DNA of 64,000 nt from Marinobacterium litorale DSM 23545 (lineage in GTDB: Bacteria > Pseudomonadota > Gammaproteobacteria > Pseudomonadales > Balneatricaceae), in NCBI RefSeq assembly GCF_000428985.1, contig NZ_AUAZ01000020.1:30281-94280 (forward strand), in the 5' to 3' direction. The translations under genes were made by a program, and so were the position numbers. Below the pieces are notes generated by a model. It saw only the letters and a list, made by a program, of their open reading frames with translations. It was not told the DNA's origin and did no database searches. This document shows, piece after piece, positions 33,268 to 44,500 of the stretch. Numbering within the stretch: the stretch's first letter is position 1; each line of letters starts with the position of its first letter.

Positions 33268-34623
33268 ATGGGTATCCTGCAAACTCTTCTTGCGACTATC
33301 GTTACACTGGGGATTCTGGTGACCATTCACGAGTGGGGACACTTCTGGGTGGCACGTCGGTGTGGCGTCAAGGTGCTTCGCTTCTCCGTTGGTTTTGGAA
33401 AACCGATCTGGATGCGTAAAGGTCGCGACGGCACTGAGTATGCCGTGGCGGCGATACCACTCGGCGGCTATGTCCGGATGCTGGATGAGCGCGAAGGCGA
33501 TGTGCCCGAGTCCCAGCGTCATCTCGCTTTCAATAACAAACCTGTCCTGCAGCGCATGGCGATCGTTGCTGCCGGCCCGGTGGTCAATCTCCTCTTCGCC
33601 GTATTGGCGTACTGGTTCCTGTTTGTTTACGGCGTTACCGCCGTGGTTCCCGTGGTCGGTGAGGTGCGTTCCGGCTCACCGGCCCAAAAGGCCGGCCTGG
33701 AAGCCGGTGTCGAACTGCTGGAGATCGATGGCCATTCGGTGCAGTCCTGGGATGAGGTGAATCTGCGTCTCGCTGCACGGGTGGGTGAAAGTGGCAGCCT
33801 TGAATTACTGGCCGGTGAGCCGAGTCGAGGCGTGGCTCAGCGTTACACCGCAAAGCTTGACGATTGGTCCGTTGATCTGGAAAAGGAATCGCCTATTTCG
33901 GCGCTGGGTATTATCCCCTTCCGTCCCGATCTGCCTGCTGAAATAGGGATGCTGGACCCGGACGGAGCTGCTGCCCGCAGTGGTCTGCAAGTGGGAGATC
34001 GTGTCCTGGCTGTGAATGGGGAGCCGATACGCAACTGGATCGATTTCGTGGAACATGTCCGTGCCGCGCCTGGTGAAACACTTGAACTGAGCGTCGATCG
34101 GGCAGCGGAAACCCTATCGTTGGCGTTGATGCCGGGAGAGCGTGTCGATGAGCAGGGTCAGGTATACGGCTATATCGGGGCGGGCGTGAAAGCGGTGGAC
34201 TGGCCGCCGGAAATGCTCAGAGATCTGCGACATGGGCCGCTGGAAGCGCTCTGGATCGGCGTCCAGAAAACGGGGCAGATGATCGGGCTGACACTGGACT
34301 CCATCGGCAAGATGATCGCCGGTGCAATCTCGGTAAAAAACTTGAGCGGGCCTATAACCATTGCTAAAGTGGCCGGGGCTTCGGCCGCATCGGGGCTGGA
34401 GTCTTTCATCAGTTTTCTCGCCTATCTCAGTATCAGTCTCGGCGTGTTGAACCTGTTGCCGATACCGATGCTCGACGGAGGGCACCTGATGTACCAGCTT
34501 GTGGAGCTGGTGCGGGGGCGTCCAGTCAGCGAGAGGGTTCAGATGCTTGGTTTGCGGCTGGGCATGGCAATGTTGATGAGCCTGATGGCGCTGGCGATTC
34601 TGAACGATATCGCCCGCCTGTAG
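33268..34623 (+). CDS. rseP: Site-2 zinc metalloprotease RseP
   Basis: Intramembrane protease that cuts anti-sigma factor RseA and so releases the envelope-stress sigma factor. 451 residues. The zinc site HEWGH is at residues 21-25 in the first membrane helix, two tandem PDZ domains lie in the periplasmic loop (about 125-310, GSPAQKAGLEAG and GAAARSGLQVGDR), and the LPIPMLDGGHL motif near residue 400 supplies the third ligand. Its position before bamA is conserved and fits a role in outer-membrane quality control. Confidence 0.95.
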   Translation: MGILQTLLATIVTLGILVTIHEWGHFWVARRCGVKVLRFSVGFGKPIWMRKGRDGTEYAVAAIPLGGYVRMLDEREGDVPESQRHLAFNNKPVLQRMAIVAAGPVVNLLFAVLAYWFLFVYGVTAVVPVVGEVRSGSPAQKAGLEAGVELLEIDGHSVQSWDEVNLRLAARVGESGSLELLAGEPSRGVAQRYTAKLDDWSVDLEKESPISALGIIPFRPDLPAEIGMLDPDGAAARSGLQVGDRVLAVNGEPIRNWIDFVEHVRAAPGETLELSVDRAAETLSLALMPGERVDEQGQVYGYIGAGVKAVDWPPEMLRDLRHGPLEALWIGVQKTGQMIGLTLDSIGKMIAGAISVKNLSGPITIAKVAGASAASGLESFISFLAYLSISLGVLNLLPIPMLDGGHLMYQLVELVRGRPVSERVQMLGLRLGMAMLMSLMALAILNDIARL

Positions 34624-34662
34624 CGGGGCGCTAACTCACCATACGGATATTAAGACCTGAGA

Positions 34663-36978
34663 ATGAAAAAAAAGCTGGGATTGTTACTGGTATCGGTCTT
34701 CTGTGTCGCTCGTGCCTGGGCGGCTGAATTCCCGTTTGTCGTCAGCGATATCCGGCTTGAGGGCCTGCAGCGGGTCGAGCCTCAGGTAGTATTTCGCTAT
34801 TTCCCCGTGAACGTCGGTGACCGCCTGACACAGGCCCGTTTATCCGATGCGTCCCGTGAGCTGTTTGCCTCGGGTTACTTCGATGACATGGATATACTGC
34901 GTGAAGACGACCAACTGATACTGCGACTTCACGAGCGTCCTTCTCTGGCCTTGATCCGCATCGACGGTAACGACGTGATTAAGGAGGAGGATCTGCGGCG
35001 CGGCCTCGAGCAGTCTGGTGTTCAGGAAGGTGACGTTTTTCGCCGCTCGGCGGTGGATCAGATCCGCCTTGATCTGCTGCGGGTGTATGTTGGTCAGGGA
35101 CGCTATGGTGCTGAAATCGATACGGAGGTTGAGCCGCTCTCCGGAAACCGCGTTGCCCTTAACGTCAATATCAAAGAGGGGCAGGAAGCCACGATCCAGC
35201 ATATCAATATTGTCGGCAACACCGTTTTTGACGATGAGGAACTCAAAGACCTGTTTTCTCTGAAACTCCCGAACTTTTGGAGTTTTTACACCAAGTCCGA
35301 CCGTTACTCCCGTGAGAAGATGTCCGGCGATCTGGAGCGTCTGCGTTCCTACTACATGGACCGGGGTTTTATTAACTTTGATATCGATTCGGCCCAGGTT
35401 TCGATCACCCCGGATAAGAAACATGTCTATATCACCGTCAGCATCAATGAGGGTGAGCGCTTTACGGTAAGGGATGTCAGTGTCGCCGGCGATCTTGTTG
35501 TGCCGCGAGAAGAGCTGGAAGGCCTGTTCACCGTTGCTGAAGGGGACGTCTATTCCCGAAAAGCGATGACATCGACTCAGGAACGCCTGGTTCGCCGCTT
35601 GGGCGACGAAGGTTTCATGTTTGCCAACGTAAGCCCGGTACCGGAGCGTCATGACGACAGCACCGTGTCTATCCGCTATTACGTAGAACCAGGCAAACGT
35701 ACCTATGTCCGTCGGGTCAATATTCGTGGCAACACCAATACCGCGGATGAGGTGCTGCGCCGCGAGATCGAACAGATGGAAGCGGGGATCGCCACCACCC
35801 AGGCGATCGAGCGGTCAAAAACGCGGCTTGAAAAAACAGGTTACTTCAAGTCGGTTAACGTGGAGACCCGGCCAGTACCCGGTACCGATGATCAGGTCGA
35901 TCTGGAATATGCCGTTGAGGAGCAGCAGTCCGGCGAGTTTACCGCCAGTGTCGGTTTCTCGGAGAGCGATGGTGTTATCTTCCAGCTGGGTTTGCAGCAG
36001 GACAACTTTCTGGGCACCGGCCGTAAGGTGGGCGTGAGTCTGTCCAACAGTGATACGCTCACCGAGTACAGCTTCAACTACACCAACCCGTACTACACGG
36101 TGGACGGTGTGAGCCGCGGATTTAATGTCTATTACCGTGAGCGCGACTTTGACGAGGACGATGTCAGTTCCTACACCACCAATGAATACGGTGGCGGCGT
36201 CAACTTTGGTTATCCCATCGATGACTATCAGCGTCTCTCCTTCGGTCTTGAACTTGATTGGACTGAGATCAATACCTATCCCGACACGGCTCAGTTGATA
36301 GAGGACTTCGTCGCAGAGGAGGGGGATAACTACCTGACCTACCGTCTGACGGCAGGCTGGAGCGATAACCGCCTCAATCGTGGATTCTTTGCCACTGATG
36401 GTTATGCACAGGGCGCGAACATCGAGATCGCGTTGCCTGGAAGCGATTTAACCTATTACCGCGCCAGCTATAACTTGAAGATGTACCACCCGCTCGATGA
36501 AGATCAGCTATGGGTGCTGGGTATGCGCGGACGTGCAGGCTTTGGCGATTCGTTAGGTGATAACCGCTATCCGTTCTACAGACATTTTTATGCCGGCGGG
36601 TTGCGCAGTGTCCGTGGCTACAGCAATAACTCGCTCGGTCCTACCGATGGTGGCAGCAGTGATGATCCCTTCGGCGGTAACGTACTTCTGACGGGCGGGG
36701 CTGAGCTGATCACGCCAACACCGTTTGTCGGTGATCAGAGCGCCTGGCGGACGCTGGTGTTTGTGGATTTCGGGAATGTGTACTCCACGGACTGTCAGGC
36801 AAGCCAAAAAAATTGTGACGAAAAACTGGACCCGGGAGAGTTGCGTTTTTCAACCGGTGTTGGTGTCAGTTGGCTGACGCCGATAGGCCCGCTTTCCATC
36901 GCATTGGCTATGCCTTTGAACGATGGGCCGGCTGATGACACGGAATTTTTCCAGTTCGCACTTGGGCAAGCTTTTTAA
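34663..36978 (+). CDS. bamA: Outer membrane protein assembly factor BamA
   Basis: Core of the BAM complex that folds beta-barrel proteins into the outer membrane. 771 residues: signal peptide (1-20, ARAWA before AEFPF), five POTRA domains (about 22-420; repeated patterns such as DIRLEGLQRV and HINIVGNTVFDDEEL) and a 16-strand barrel. The barrel contains the lid-locking VRGY (LRSVRGYSNN) and ends in phenylalanine (FQFALGQAF). A Cys pair in a late loop (DCQASQKNCDE) is noticeable. The chaperone gene skp follows ten bases later, its usual partner. Confidence 0.96.
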   Translation: MKKKLGLLLVSVFCVARAWAAEFPFVVSDIRLEGLQRVEPQVVFRYFPVNVGDRLTQARLSDASRELFASGYFDDMDILREDDQLILRLHERPSLALIRIDGNDVIKEEDLRRGLEQSGVQEGDVFRRSAVDQIRLDLLRVYVGQGRYGAEIDTEVEPLSGNRVALNVNIKEGQEATIQHINIVGNTVFDDEELKDLFSLKLPNFWSFYTKSDRYSREKMSGDLERLRSYYMDRGFINFDIDSAQVSITPDKKHVYITVSINEGERFTVRDVSVAGDLVVPREELEGLFTVAEGDVYSRKAMTSTQERLVRRLGDEGFMFANVSPVPERHDDSTVSIRYYVEPGKRTYVRRVNIRGNTNTADEVLRREIEQMEAGIATTQAIERSKTRLEKTGYFKSVNVETRPVPGTDDQVDLEYAVEEQQSGEFTASVGFSESDGVIFQLGLQQDNFLGTGRKVGVSLSNSDTLTEYSFNYTNPYYTVDGVSRGFNVYYRERDFDEDDVSSYTTNEYGGGVNFGYPIDDYQRLSFGLELDWTEINTYPDTAQLIEDFVAEEGDNYLTYRLTAGWSDNRLNRGFFATDGYAQGANIEIALPGSDLTYYRASYNLKMYHPLDEDQLWVLGMRGRAGFGDSLGDNRYPFYRHFYAGGLRSVRGYSNNSLGPTDGGSSDDPFGGNVLLTGGAELITPTPFVGDQSAWRTLVFVDFGNVYSTDCQASQKNCDEKLDPGELRFSTGVGVSWLTPIGPLSIALAMPLNDGPADDTEFFQFALGQAF

Positions 36979-36987
36979 GGAGAGGGT

Positions 36988-37491
36988 ATGAAACGACTGA
37001 CGGCGGTAGTAGCAACGTGCTTGATGCTGGCATCCATGGGAGCTAAAGCTGAAACTGGAGCTGTCGCGGTTCTGGATGTTCAGCAGGCGCTATTGGCCTC
37101 TGATGCAGCCACCAGCTTTCGCGAAGAGCTGAAAAAGGAGTTTGAAGGAGAGGAACGCCAGTTGGTGGACCTCGAAAAACAGGCCCGTGCGCTGCGAGAG
37201 AAGATGCAGAAAAACGCCGGCCTGAGCTCTGACGAAGAGATGAACCAGTTGCGGATGCAGTTTCAGAAGGCGTTTGGTGAGTACCAGCGCCGTGGGCAGG
37301 AACTGCAGCAGCAACGTGCTCAGCGCGAGCAGGCGTTTGTCAGCGAAATGAAGCCTCAGCTGGACAAGATTATCCGCGAAATGATCGAACAAGAGGATAT
37401 CGCCCTTATTGTGCAGAAGCAGGCGGTGATCTACGCGCAGCCCGGTCTTGATATCACCAGCAAGGTGGTTGAACTGTTGAACAAGCAATAA
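36988..37491 (+). CDS. skp: Periplasmic chaperone Skp/OmpH
   Basis: Trimeric chaperone that holds unfolded outer-membrane proteins on the way to BamA. 167 residues: a signal peptide (to about residue 21, GAKA before ETGA), a short beta body (AVAVLDVQQAL) and two long charged helices forming the tentacles (EEERQLVDLEKQARALREK-like heptads to about residue 125). It returns to DIALIVQKQAVIYAQPGLDIT at the end, as in the family. AGGAGAGG precedes the ATG. Confidence 0.92.
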   Translation: MKRLTAVVATCLMLASMGAKAETGAVAVLDVQQALLASDAATSFREELKKEFEGEERQLVDLEKQARALREKMQKNAGLSSDEEMNQLRMQFQKAFGEYQRRGQELQQQRAQREQAFVSEMKPQLDKIIREMIEQEDIALIVQKQAVIYAQPGLDITSKVVELLNKQ

Positions 37492-37497
37492 TTGGCA

Positions 37498-38559
37498 ATG
37501 AGTGAGCGTTCGCTATTTACGCTGGCTCAGCTAGCCGAGGCGGTCGGTGGTCGGGTTGTGGGTGATCCGGCCGCGCAGATCAGCGCGCTGGCAACTTTAG
37601 CGACAGCTGGCTCCGGCCAGCTGTCGTTTTTTGCGAACCCCCGTTATATCGAACAACTGCGCAATTCCAAGGCTCAGGCGGTTCTGGTTACGCAAACACA
37701 TCTCGACGAGGTGCCGGGTGACGCGGTCGTTGTTGATGATCCCTACCTGGCATTCGCGCGCCTTAGCCACCTGTTTGACTGGCGCAGCCATTCCGGTGGG
37801 CATATCCACCCCCGTGCGTTGATCGATGAAAGCGCTGAGATCGCCGAAGGCGTGTCGATAGGCCCGGGTGTGGTGATTGGCGCCCGTGTTGTCATTCTGG
37901 AGGGCGTCTCCATCGGTGCCAACAGCGTCATCGGGGATGATTGCCGGATCGGCACTGACAGCCGTATCGAGCCTCTTGTATCGCTCTATCCCAATGTGCA
38001 TCTGGGGGAGCGTGTCATTGTCCATAGTCAGGCGGTTTTAGGCGGTGATGGCTTCGGTTTTGCCAGGGATCGTGAGACCTGGGTCAAGATCTGTCAGCTT
38101 GGCGGCGTGCGCATCGGCAATGATGTGGAGATTGGCTCCGGGGTGACAATCGACCGCGGAGCGCTGGAGGACACGGTCGTCGCTGATGGGGTCAAGCTTG
38201 ATAACCAGATTCAGATAGCCCACAACGTCCATGTCGGTGAACACACCGCGATTGCGGGCTGTACCGCTATTGCCGGTAGCACTAAAATTGGGCGTCACTG
38301 TACAATCGCCGGGATGAGCGGCGTTACGGGCCATCTTGATATCGCAGATGGGACCCACATTACCGCCATGTCTCTGGTCAGTCGTTCCATAACAGAGCCC
38401 GGTGCTTATTCATCCGGGACCGGACTCGAGCCCCATCGGCAGTGGAAGCGGAATGTGGCGCGTTTCCGTCAGCTGGATGATATGGCCAAGCGATTACGTA
38501 AGCTCGAACAGGCTTTCGAGCATCTCTCTACTAAAGGTCAAAACGATGATGGATGTTAA
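37498..38559 (+). CDS. lpxD: UDP-3-O-(3-hydroxyacyl)glucosamine N-acyltransferase
   Basis: Third enzyme of lipid A synthesis; adds the N-linked hydroxyacyl chain from ACP. 353 residues: an N-terminal uracil-binding domain ([13 protein letters not shown]), then a left-handed beta helix of hexapeptide repeats. It contains the catalytic His in [11 protein letters not shown], and a C-terminal helix follows. The ATG at 37498 is preferred to a TTG at 37492; neither has a good ribosome-binding site, so coupling to skp is likely. The last 14 bases overlap fabZ. Confidence 0.95.
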   Translation: MSERSLFTLAQLAEAVGGRVVGDPAAQISALATLATAGSGQLSFFANPRYIEQLRNSKAQAVLVTQTHLDEVPGDAVVVDDPYLAFARLSHLFDWRSHSGGHIHPRALIDESAEIAEGVSIGPGVVIGARVVILEGVSIGANSVIGDDCRIGTDSRIEPLVSLYPNVHLGERVIVHSQAVLGGDGFGFARDRETWVKICQLGGVRIGNDVEIGSGVTIDRGALEDTVVADGVKLDNQIQIAHNVHVGEHTAIAGCTAIAGSTKIGRHCTIAGMSGVTGHLDIADGTHITAMSLVSRSITEPGAYSSGTGLEPHRQWKRNVARFRQLDDMAKRLRKLEQAFEHLSTKGQNDDGC

Positions 38560-38983
38560 GGAAATCCGGGAGTATCTGCCCCACCGCTACCCCTTTTTGC
38601 TGGTTGATCGGGTGGTGGAACTGAATCCTGGAGAGTCCATAGTGGCATACAAAAATGTCACCGTGAATGAGCCCTTTTTTACCGGTCATTTCCCGGACCA
38701 CCCTGTGATGCCCGGTGTTCTGATCGTGGAAGCGATGGCTCAGGCGGCTGGTGTGCTAGGCTTCAAAACGATGAACAAGCGTCCCCAGGACGGATCCATC
38801 TACTATTTTGTCGGGGCTGACAATCTGCGTTTCAAACGTCCGGTGGTTCCAGGTGATCGGCTTCAACTGGAAGCCAAGGTTATCTCAGAGCGTCGAGGAA
38901 TCTGGAAGTTTGATGTTCGTGCCAGCGTTGATGACGAGACCGTCAGTACCGCCACCATTCTGTGTGCAGACAGGAAAGTGTAA
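38546..38983 (+). CDS. fabZ: 3-hydroxyacyl-[acyl-carrier-protein] dehydratase FabZ
   Basis: Hot-dog-fold dehydratase of fatty acid elongation, 145 residues. The hallmark [13 protein letters not shown] carries the catalytic His. [20 protein letters not shown] carries the helix with the catalytic Glu (quoted to 20 residues). AAAGGT precedes two adjacent ATG codons (38546 and 38549). It competes with LpxA/LpxD for hydroxyacyl-ACP, and its clustering with lpx genes is the standard way of co-expressing them. Confidence 0.96.
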   Translation: MMDVKEIREYLPHRYPFLLVDRVVELNPGESIVAYKNVTVNEPFFTGHFPDHPVMPGVLIVEAMAQAAGVLGFKTMNKRPQDGSIYYFVGADNLRFKRPVVPGDRLQLEAKVISERRGIWKFDVRASVDDETVSTATILCADRKV

Positions 38984-39754
38984 GTGATACATCCACAGGC
39001 AATTGTTGAGCCGGGAGCCCGGCTGGCCGATGACGTTGAAGTTGGCCCCTGGAGCTATATTGGCGCCGATGTCGAGATCGGTGCCGGCACTCGGGTCGGC
39101 CCCCATGTCGTGATCAAGGGGCCGACCCGAATCGGTTCCGGAAACCGTATCTTTCAGTTCGCCAGTGTGGGCGAAGAGTGCCAGGACAAGAAATACGACG
39201 GTGAGCCCACGGAACTGGTCATCGGGGATCGTAACGTGATCCGCGAGGGCTGTACCATCCATCGCGGAACGGTGCAGGATGCCGGTATTACGCGGATAGG
39301 TAGCGATAACCTGCTAATGGCCTATGTCCATGTGGCCCATGACTGCATCGTCGGTAGTCACTGTATTCTGGCAAACAGCACGGCGCTGGCCGGGCATGTT
39401 CAGCTTGGGGATCACGCCATTCTGGGCGGGTTTACAGCGGTTCATCAGTTCTGCCAGATCGGGCCCCATGTGATGTGCGGTGCCGGAACGGTGGTACTGA
39501 AAGATATCCCGGCCTATGTCATGGCCAACGGCAACACGGCAGAACCCCACGGTATTAACATGGAGGGTCTCAAACGTCGTGGTTTCTCCCGCGACAGCCT
39601 GAAAGTGCTGCGCCAGGCCTATAAAGTGATCTATCGTCAAAACCTGACAGTGGCCGAGGCTCTGGTCGAGCTGGAAAAACTGGCAGAGCAGGATGCGGCT
39701 GTCGGGCCGTTAATCGATTCCCTGCGGACATCGCGCCGCGGCATCATTCGCTAA
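38984..39754 (+). CDS. lpxA: UDP-N-acetylglucosamine acyltransferase
   Basis: First enzyme of lipid A synthesis. 256 residues, mostly left-handed beta-helix repeats (IGADVEIGAGTRVGPHV...), with catalytic H119 in VHVAHDCIVG and the conserved GFTAVHQFCQIG region. A helical C-terminal domain follows (GLKRRGFSRDSLKVLRQAYK). The GTG start comes directly after the fabZ stop (TAAGTG). lpxB begins two bases after its stop, so fabZ-lpxA-lpxB are translated in series. Confidence 0.96.
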   Translation: MIHPQAIVEPGARLADDVEVGPWSYIGADVEIGAGTRVGPHVVIKGPTRIGSGNRIFQFASVGEECQDKKYDGEPTELVIGDRNVIREGCTIHRGTVQDAGITRIGSDNLLMAYVHVAHDCIVGSHCILANSTALAGHVQLGDHAILGGFTAVHQFCQIGPHVMCGAGTVVLKDIPAYVMANGNTAEPHGINMEGLKRRGFSRDSLKVLRQAYKVIYRQNLTVAEALVELEKLAEQDAAVGPLIDSLRTSRRGIIR

Positions 39755-39756
39755 GT

Positions 39757-40917
39757 ATGGCGGTGGAGCGGCTGCGGATCGGCATCGTTGCCGGGGAGGC
39801 TTCGGGGGATATCCTGGGCGGTGGCTTATTGAGAGCACTGCGTGAACGGGTGCCCAATCTGGAGATCCGCGGTGTTGGCGGTGACCGGATGCTGGCCCAG
39901 GGGCTGCGCAGTGAATTCCCCATGGAGCGCCTGTCGATCATGGGGCTGGTGGAAGTACTTGGGCGGCTTCCGGAGCTCTTGCGCCGCCGCCGTAACCTTG
40001 CTCAGGCATTAATCGATTTTAAACCCGATCTGTTTATCGGCATCGATGCGCCGGATTTCAACCTGGATCTGGAAGGCAAACTACGTGATGCGGGTATCCC
40101 TACCGTTCACTACGTGAGTCCCTCCGTTTGGGCCTGGCGGCGCAAACGTATTTTCAAGATTATAAAAACCACTGACCTGATGCTGACCCTGCTGCCGTTT
40201 GAGGCGCGCTTCTATGAGGAGCACGGAATGCCGGTCTGCTTTGTGGGGCACCCGCTGGCGAACGAGTTTCCGCTCGAACCCGATACGGTCGCAGCGCGTC
40301 ACGAACTGGGTATTTCCCAACAGGGGCAGTATGTGGCCCTGCTTCCCGGCAGTCGGGGCGGAGAGGTTAAGCAGCTGGCGATACCCTTCCTCGAAACGGC
40401 GCGTTGGCTGAAAGCGCAACGCCCTGATCTGCGTTTTATCATCCCCTCGGCCAATGAGCGGCGGCACGAGCAGCTGCAGGTGATATTAGATACCCAGTTT
40501 GCCGATCTGGAGGTTGAGCTGGTGCCCGGAAACTCGCGTCAGGTAATGACCGCCAGCGACGTTATCCTGATCGCCTCGGGCACGGCTACGCTGGAAGCGA
40601 TGTTATGCAAAAAGCCCATGGTGGTGGCCTATCGAATGGCGCCACTGACCTACCGTATCCTCTCTCGGCTGATCAAGAGCCGATATATCTCTCTGCCCAA
40701 CCTGCTCGCCAGTGAATCGCTGGTGCCGGAAGTACTGCAGGACAAGGTGAAACCAGAGGTGTTGGGTCCCATGCTGCTTCAGTCGCTGGAGAATACGGCT
40801 GAAACGGAGCGGTTGGTTTCGCGTTTTACGGCGCTGCATGAGCTGTTGCGCAGAGATGCGGATCAGCGGGCCGCGGAAGCGGTTCTGGCGCTGGTGAAAG
40901 CAAGGCAGGGGGCGTGA
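39757..40917 (+). CDS. lpxB: Lipid-A-disaccharide synthase
   Basis: Glycosyltransferase (GT19) that joins the two glucosamine units of lipid A at the inner membrane. 386 residues. Typical blocks: [19 protein letters not shown] at the start, [51 protein letters not shown] and [12 protein letters not shown]. The C-terminal [12 protein letters not shown] binds the nucleotide sugar. Its stop overlaps the rnhB start. Confidence 0.96.
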   Translation: MAVERLRIGIVAGEASGDILGGGLLRALRERVPNLEIRGVGGDRMLAQGLRSEFPMERLSIMGLVEVLGRLPELLRRRRNLAQALIDFKPDLFIGIDAPDFNLDLEGKLRDAGIPTVHYVSPSVWAWRRKRIFKIIKTTDLMLTLLPFEARFYEEHGMPVCFVGHPLANEFPLEPDTVAARHELGISQQGQYVALLPGSRGGEVKQLAIPFLETARWLKAQRPDLRFIIPSANERRHEQLQVILDTQFADLEVELVPGNSRQVMTASDVILIASGTATLEAMLCKKPMVVAYRMAPLTYRILSRLIKSRYISLPNLLASESLVPEVLQDKVKPEVLGPMLLQSLENTAETERLVSRFTALHELLRRDADQRAAEAVLALVKARQGA

Positions 40918-41516
40918 TGGAGTCGTTGACGTTCGACTTTACTGACACTCAGTTGGTAGCCGGTGTTGATGAAGTTGGTCGTGGTCCGCTGATTGGCGAT
41001 GTGGTGGCAGCCGCAGTGATCCTGGATCCGTCCCGACCTATTGAGGGACTGACCGATTCCAAGAAGTTGAGCGAAAAAAAACGCGAGCGTCTGGCCCTTG
41101 AGATTCGTGAGCGTGCTCTGGCCTGGGCGGTTGCCAGCGCAAGTCCCGCCGAGATCGATGAGCTGAATATTCTGCACGCCAGCATGCTGGCGATGCGCCG
41201 GGCAGTGCTGGCACTTTCCCCGCCGCCCGAATTTGCCCTGATAGACGGTAATCGCTGCCCGGTGCTGCCGTGTCCGGCGGAGCCTGTGGTTAAGGGCGAT
41301 CTGACCGTACCCTCGATCAGCGCAGCGTCCATCTTGGCCAAGGTCGAGCGAGATCGATCGATGCTGGTGCTGCACGAGCGCTACCCGCAGTATGGGTTTG
41401 CCAGTCACAAGGGATACCCGACCAAAGCCCATCTGGAAGCGCTTGAGCGCCACGGTGCGCTGGAGTTGCATCGACGCAGCTTCGCGCCGGTCAAGCGCGT
41501 GTTAAACCTGGAGTAA
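40917..41516 (+). CDS. rnhB: Ribonuclease HII
   Basis: Removes ribonucleotides from RNA-DNA hybrids. 199 residues from the ATG. Acidic catalytic residues are visible in [14 protein letters not shown] (Asp-Glu) and in the later segments [13 protein letters not shown] and EFALIDGN (Asp). [14 protein letters not shown] is the family signature near the end. A GTG at 40914 is an alternative; the ATG at 40917 shares a base with the lpxB stop (TGATG). It is the normal neighbour of dnaE. Confidence 0.95.
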   Translation: MESLTFDFTDTQLVAGVDEVGRGPLIGDVVAAAVILDPSRPIEGLTDSKKLSEKKRERLALEIRERALAWAVASASPAEIDELNILHASMLAMRRAVLALSPPPEFALIDGNRCPVLPCPAEPVVKGDLTVPSISAASILAKVERDRSMLVLHERYPQYGFASHKGYPTKAHLEALERHGALELHRRSFAPVKRVLNLE

Positions 41517-41518
41517 CA

Positions 41519-44500
41519 ATGTCAGCAGCACACTTTGTACACCTGCGTGTTCACACCGAATATTCACTGTTCGATGGCCTGGTTCGTATCAAGGAGCTGG
41601 TCAAGGCCGCCGCCGAGAGTGGCATGCCGGCCGTGGGCATGACAGATCAAACCAACCTGTTTGCATTGATCAAGTTCTACAAGGCGGCGCTGGGTGCCGG
41701 TATCAAGCCCGTGTGCGGCGTCGATCTCTGGGTACAGAATGAGCTTGACCCGGAGGGTGAGCCGTTTCGGCTGACGCTGCTGGTCCGCAACGGTGAGGGT
41801 TACCGCAACCTGATGGAGCTGGTGTCCCGTGCCTATGAGCAGGGACAGGGGATCGATCCGGATCGAGCGCTGGTTAAACGCGAGTGGGTTAAAGAGAAAG
41901 CGGGCGGGCTGATCGCGCTCTCCGGTGCGCGTTTGGGGGAAGTCGGTCGGGCGATTCTCTCGGAAAGTGCTCAGGCGGCGCAGATCGTGCGGGAGTGGAT
42001 GTCGGTATTCCCGGGAAGCTTTTATCTCGAAGTGCAGCGCACCGGGCGCGCCGGTGATGAAGCGCTGGTTCACGGCAGTGTTGCGCTGGCGCGTGAGACC
42101 GGCTGTCCACTGGTGGCCACCAACGAGGTCATGTTCATCAAGGCTGATGATTTCGAGGCCCACGAAGCCCGGGTCTGTATCAACCTGGGCCGAACGCTGG
42201 AAGATCCGACCCGGCCGCGTAATTACTCTGATCAGCAGTATTTCCGGACGCCGCAGGAGATGGAGGCGCTGTTCTCGGATCTGCCCAGTGCGCTGGCCAA
42301 TACGGTTGAGATTGCCAAGCGCTGTAACATCGATATTGAGCTCGGGACCTACTACCTGCCCCGCTATCCGATCCCGGAAGGGATTTTGATGGATGATTAC
42401 TTCCGCTTCGTGTCCCGTCAGGGGCTGAACGAGCGCCTTGAATTCCTGTATGACAGCAGCTCGCCGGAGTTTGCCGAGATTCGTAAGCCTTATGATGCGC
42501 GGCTCGACTTTGAGCTGGATATCATCATCCAGATGGGTTTCCCCGGTTACTTCCTGATCGTGATGGACTTCATAAAATGGGCCAAGGAAAACGGCATCCC
42601 GGTAGGGCCCGGCCGTGGTTCCGGTGCCGGCTCGCTGGTGGCCTATGCGCTGAAGATTACGGATCTCGATCCGCTGGAATACGATCTGCTTTTTGAGCGA
42701 TTCCTGAACCCGGAACGTGTTTCCATGCCTGACTTCGATATCGATTTCTGCATGGATAACCGTGATCAGGTGATTGACTATGTGGCACAGAAGTACGGCC
42801 GTGATGCGGTTTCGCAGATCATCACCTACGGCACCATGGCCGCCAAGGCGGTGGTGCGTGACGTGGCCCGTGTCCAGGGTAAGCCCTTTGGTCTGGCCGA
42901 CCGCCTCTCAAAGCTGATCCCGTTCGAGGTCGGGATGACGCTGTCCAAAGCCTGGGAACAGGAGGAGGCGCTGCGCGAATTCGTTGAGGCGAGCGAAGAG
43001 GCGCAGGAAATCATGGAGATGGCGTACAAGCTCGAGGGCGTGACACGTAACGTGGGTAAGCACGCCGGGGGCGTCGTCATCGCACCGACCAAACTGACCG
43101 ATTTTGCCGCGACCTACTGTGATGAAGAGGGACATGGTCTCGTCACCCAGTTTGACAAGAACGACGTAGAAGAAGCCGGGCTCGTCAAATTCGACTTTCT
43201 GGGTTTGCGAACACTTACTATCATCGACTGGGCGCTGGAAACGATCAATCGCCTGCGCCGACGCAATGGGGAAGAGGATCTGCAGATCGAGGGTATCGAC
43301 CTGGAAGATCCCGCCACCTTCAAGCTGTTGCAGAGCGCGGCTACCACTGCTGTGTTCCAGCTCGAATCCAGCGGCATGAAAGACCTGATCCGTCGCCTGC
43401 AGCCCTCCCGTTTTGAGGATATTGTCGCTCTGGTGGCCCTGTTCCGTCCCGGTCCTCTGCAGTCCGGCATGGTGGATGACTTTATTAACCGTAAGCACGG
43501 TCGGGCTGAGCTGGCCTGGCCCCACCCGGATTACCAGCTTGATTCGCTGCAGCCGGTGCTGGAGCCCACCTACGGCATTATCCTGTACCAGGAACAGGTA
43601 ATGCAGATTGCCCAGGTCATGGCGGGCTATACCCTGGGCGGTGCGGATATGCTGCGCCGTGCCATGGGTAAGAAGAAGCCGGAGGAGATGGCCAAGCAGC
43701 GTGCGATCTTCCTGGAGGGGTGCGCGGAACAGGGGATCGACAAAAACCTGGCCGGTAACATCTTCGATCTGGTGGAGAAGTTCGCCGGCTACGGCTTCAA
43801 CAAGTCTCACTCTGCCGCCTATGCGCTGGTTTCCTATCAGACCGCCTGGCTTAAGACACATTACCCGGCGCCGTTCATGGCAGCGGTTATGTCCTCCGAT
43901 ATGCAGAACACCGACAAGGTGGTGATCTTTATCGAGGAGTGCCGCCAGATGGGGCTGACGGTTTGTCTGCCCAACGTAAACAGCGGCGAATATATGTTCA
44001 CCGTTAATGATGCGGACGAGGTGGTCTATGGCCTGGGCGCGATCAAAGGGGTCGGCGAAGGACCGGTCGAGGCGATTGTTCAGGCGCGCCGCGACGGCCC
44101 GTTTGAGGATCTGTTCGACTTTACCAAGCGGGTCGGGACCAAGCGCCTTAACAAACGGGTGCTCGAAGCGCTGGTTCGCTGTGGTGCGCTGGATGGGTTA
44201 GGCGCCCATCGTGCGGTACTGTGGGAGGCGATTCCGGCCGCACTAAAGGCCGCGGATCAGGAAGCCCATAACCAGGATGCCGGGATCTTTGATCTGTTTG
44301 GGGAGATGGAAGCCCAGGCTGAATCCGACCCTTACGAAAATTACCGCGGTGCCCGGGAGTGGAGCGACAAGGAGCGTTTGCAGGGTGAGAAGGAAACGCT
44401 GGGCCTGTATGTAACCGGCCACCCTATCGATGAGTACGAGCCGGAGTTGAAGCACTTTGTACGCAAAAAGCTGGTTGAGATCCAACCGGCCCGGGGGCAG

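Noticed and set aside
42908..43861. A 317-codon minus-strand frame inside dnaE
   Set aside because: Antisense to conserved polymerase motifs, with no start signal or recognisable domain.
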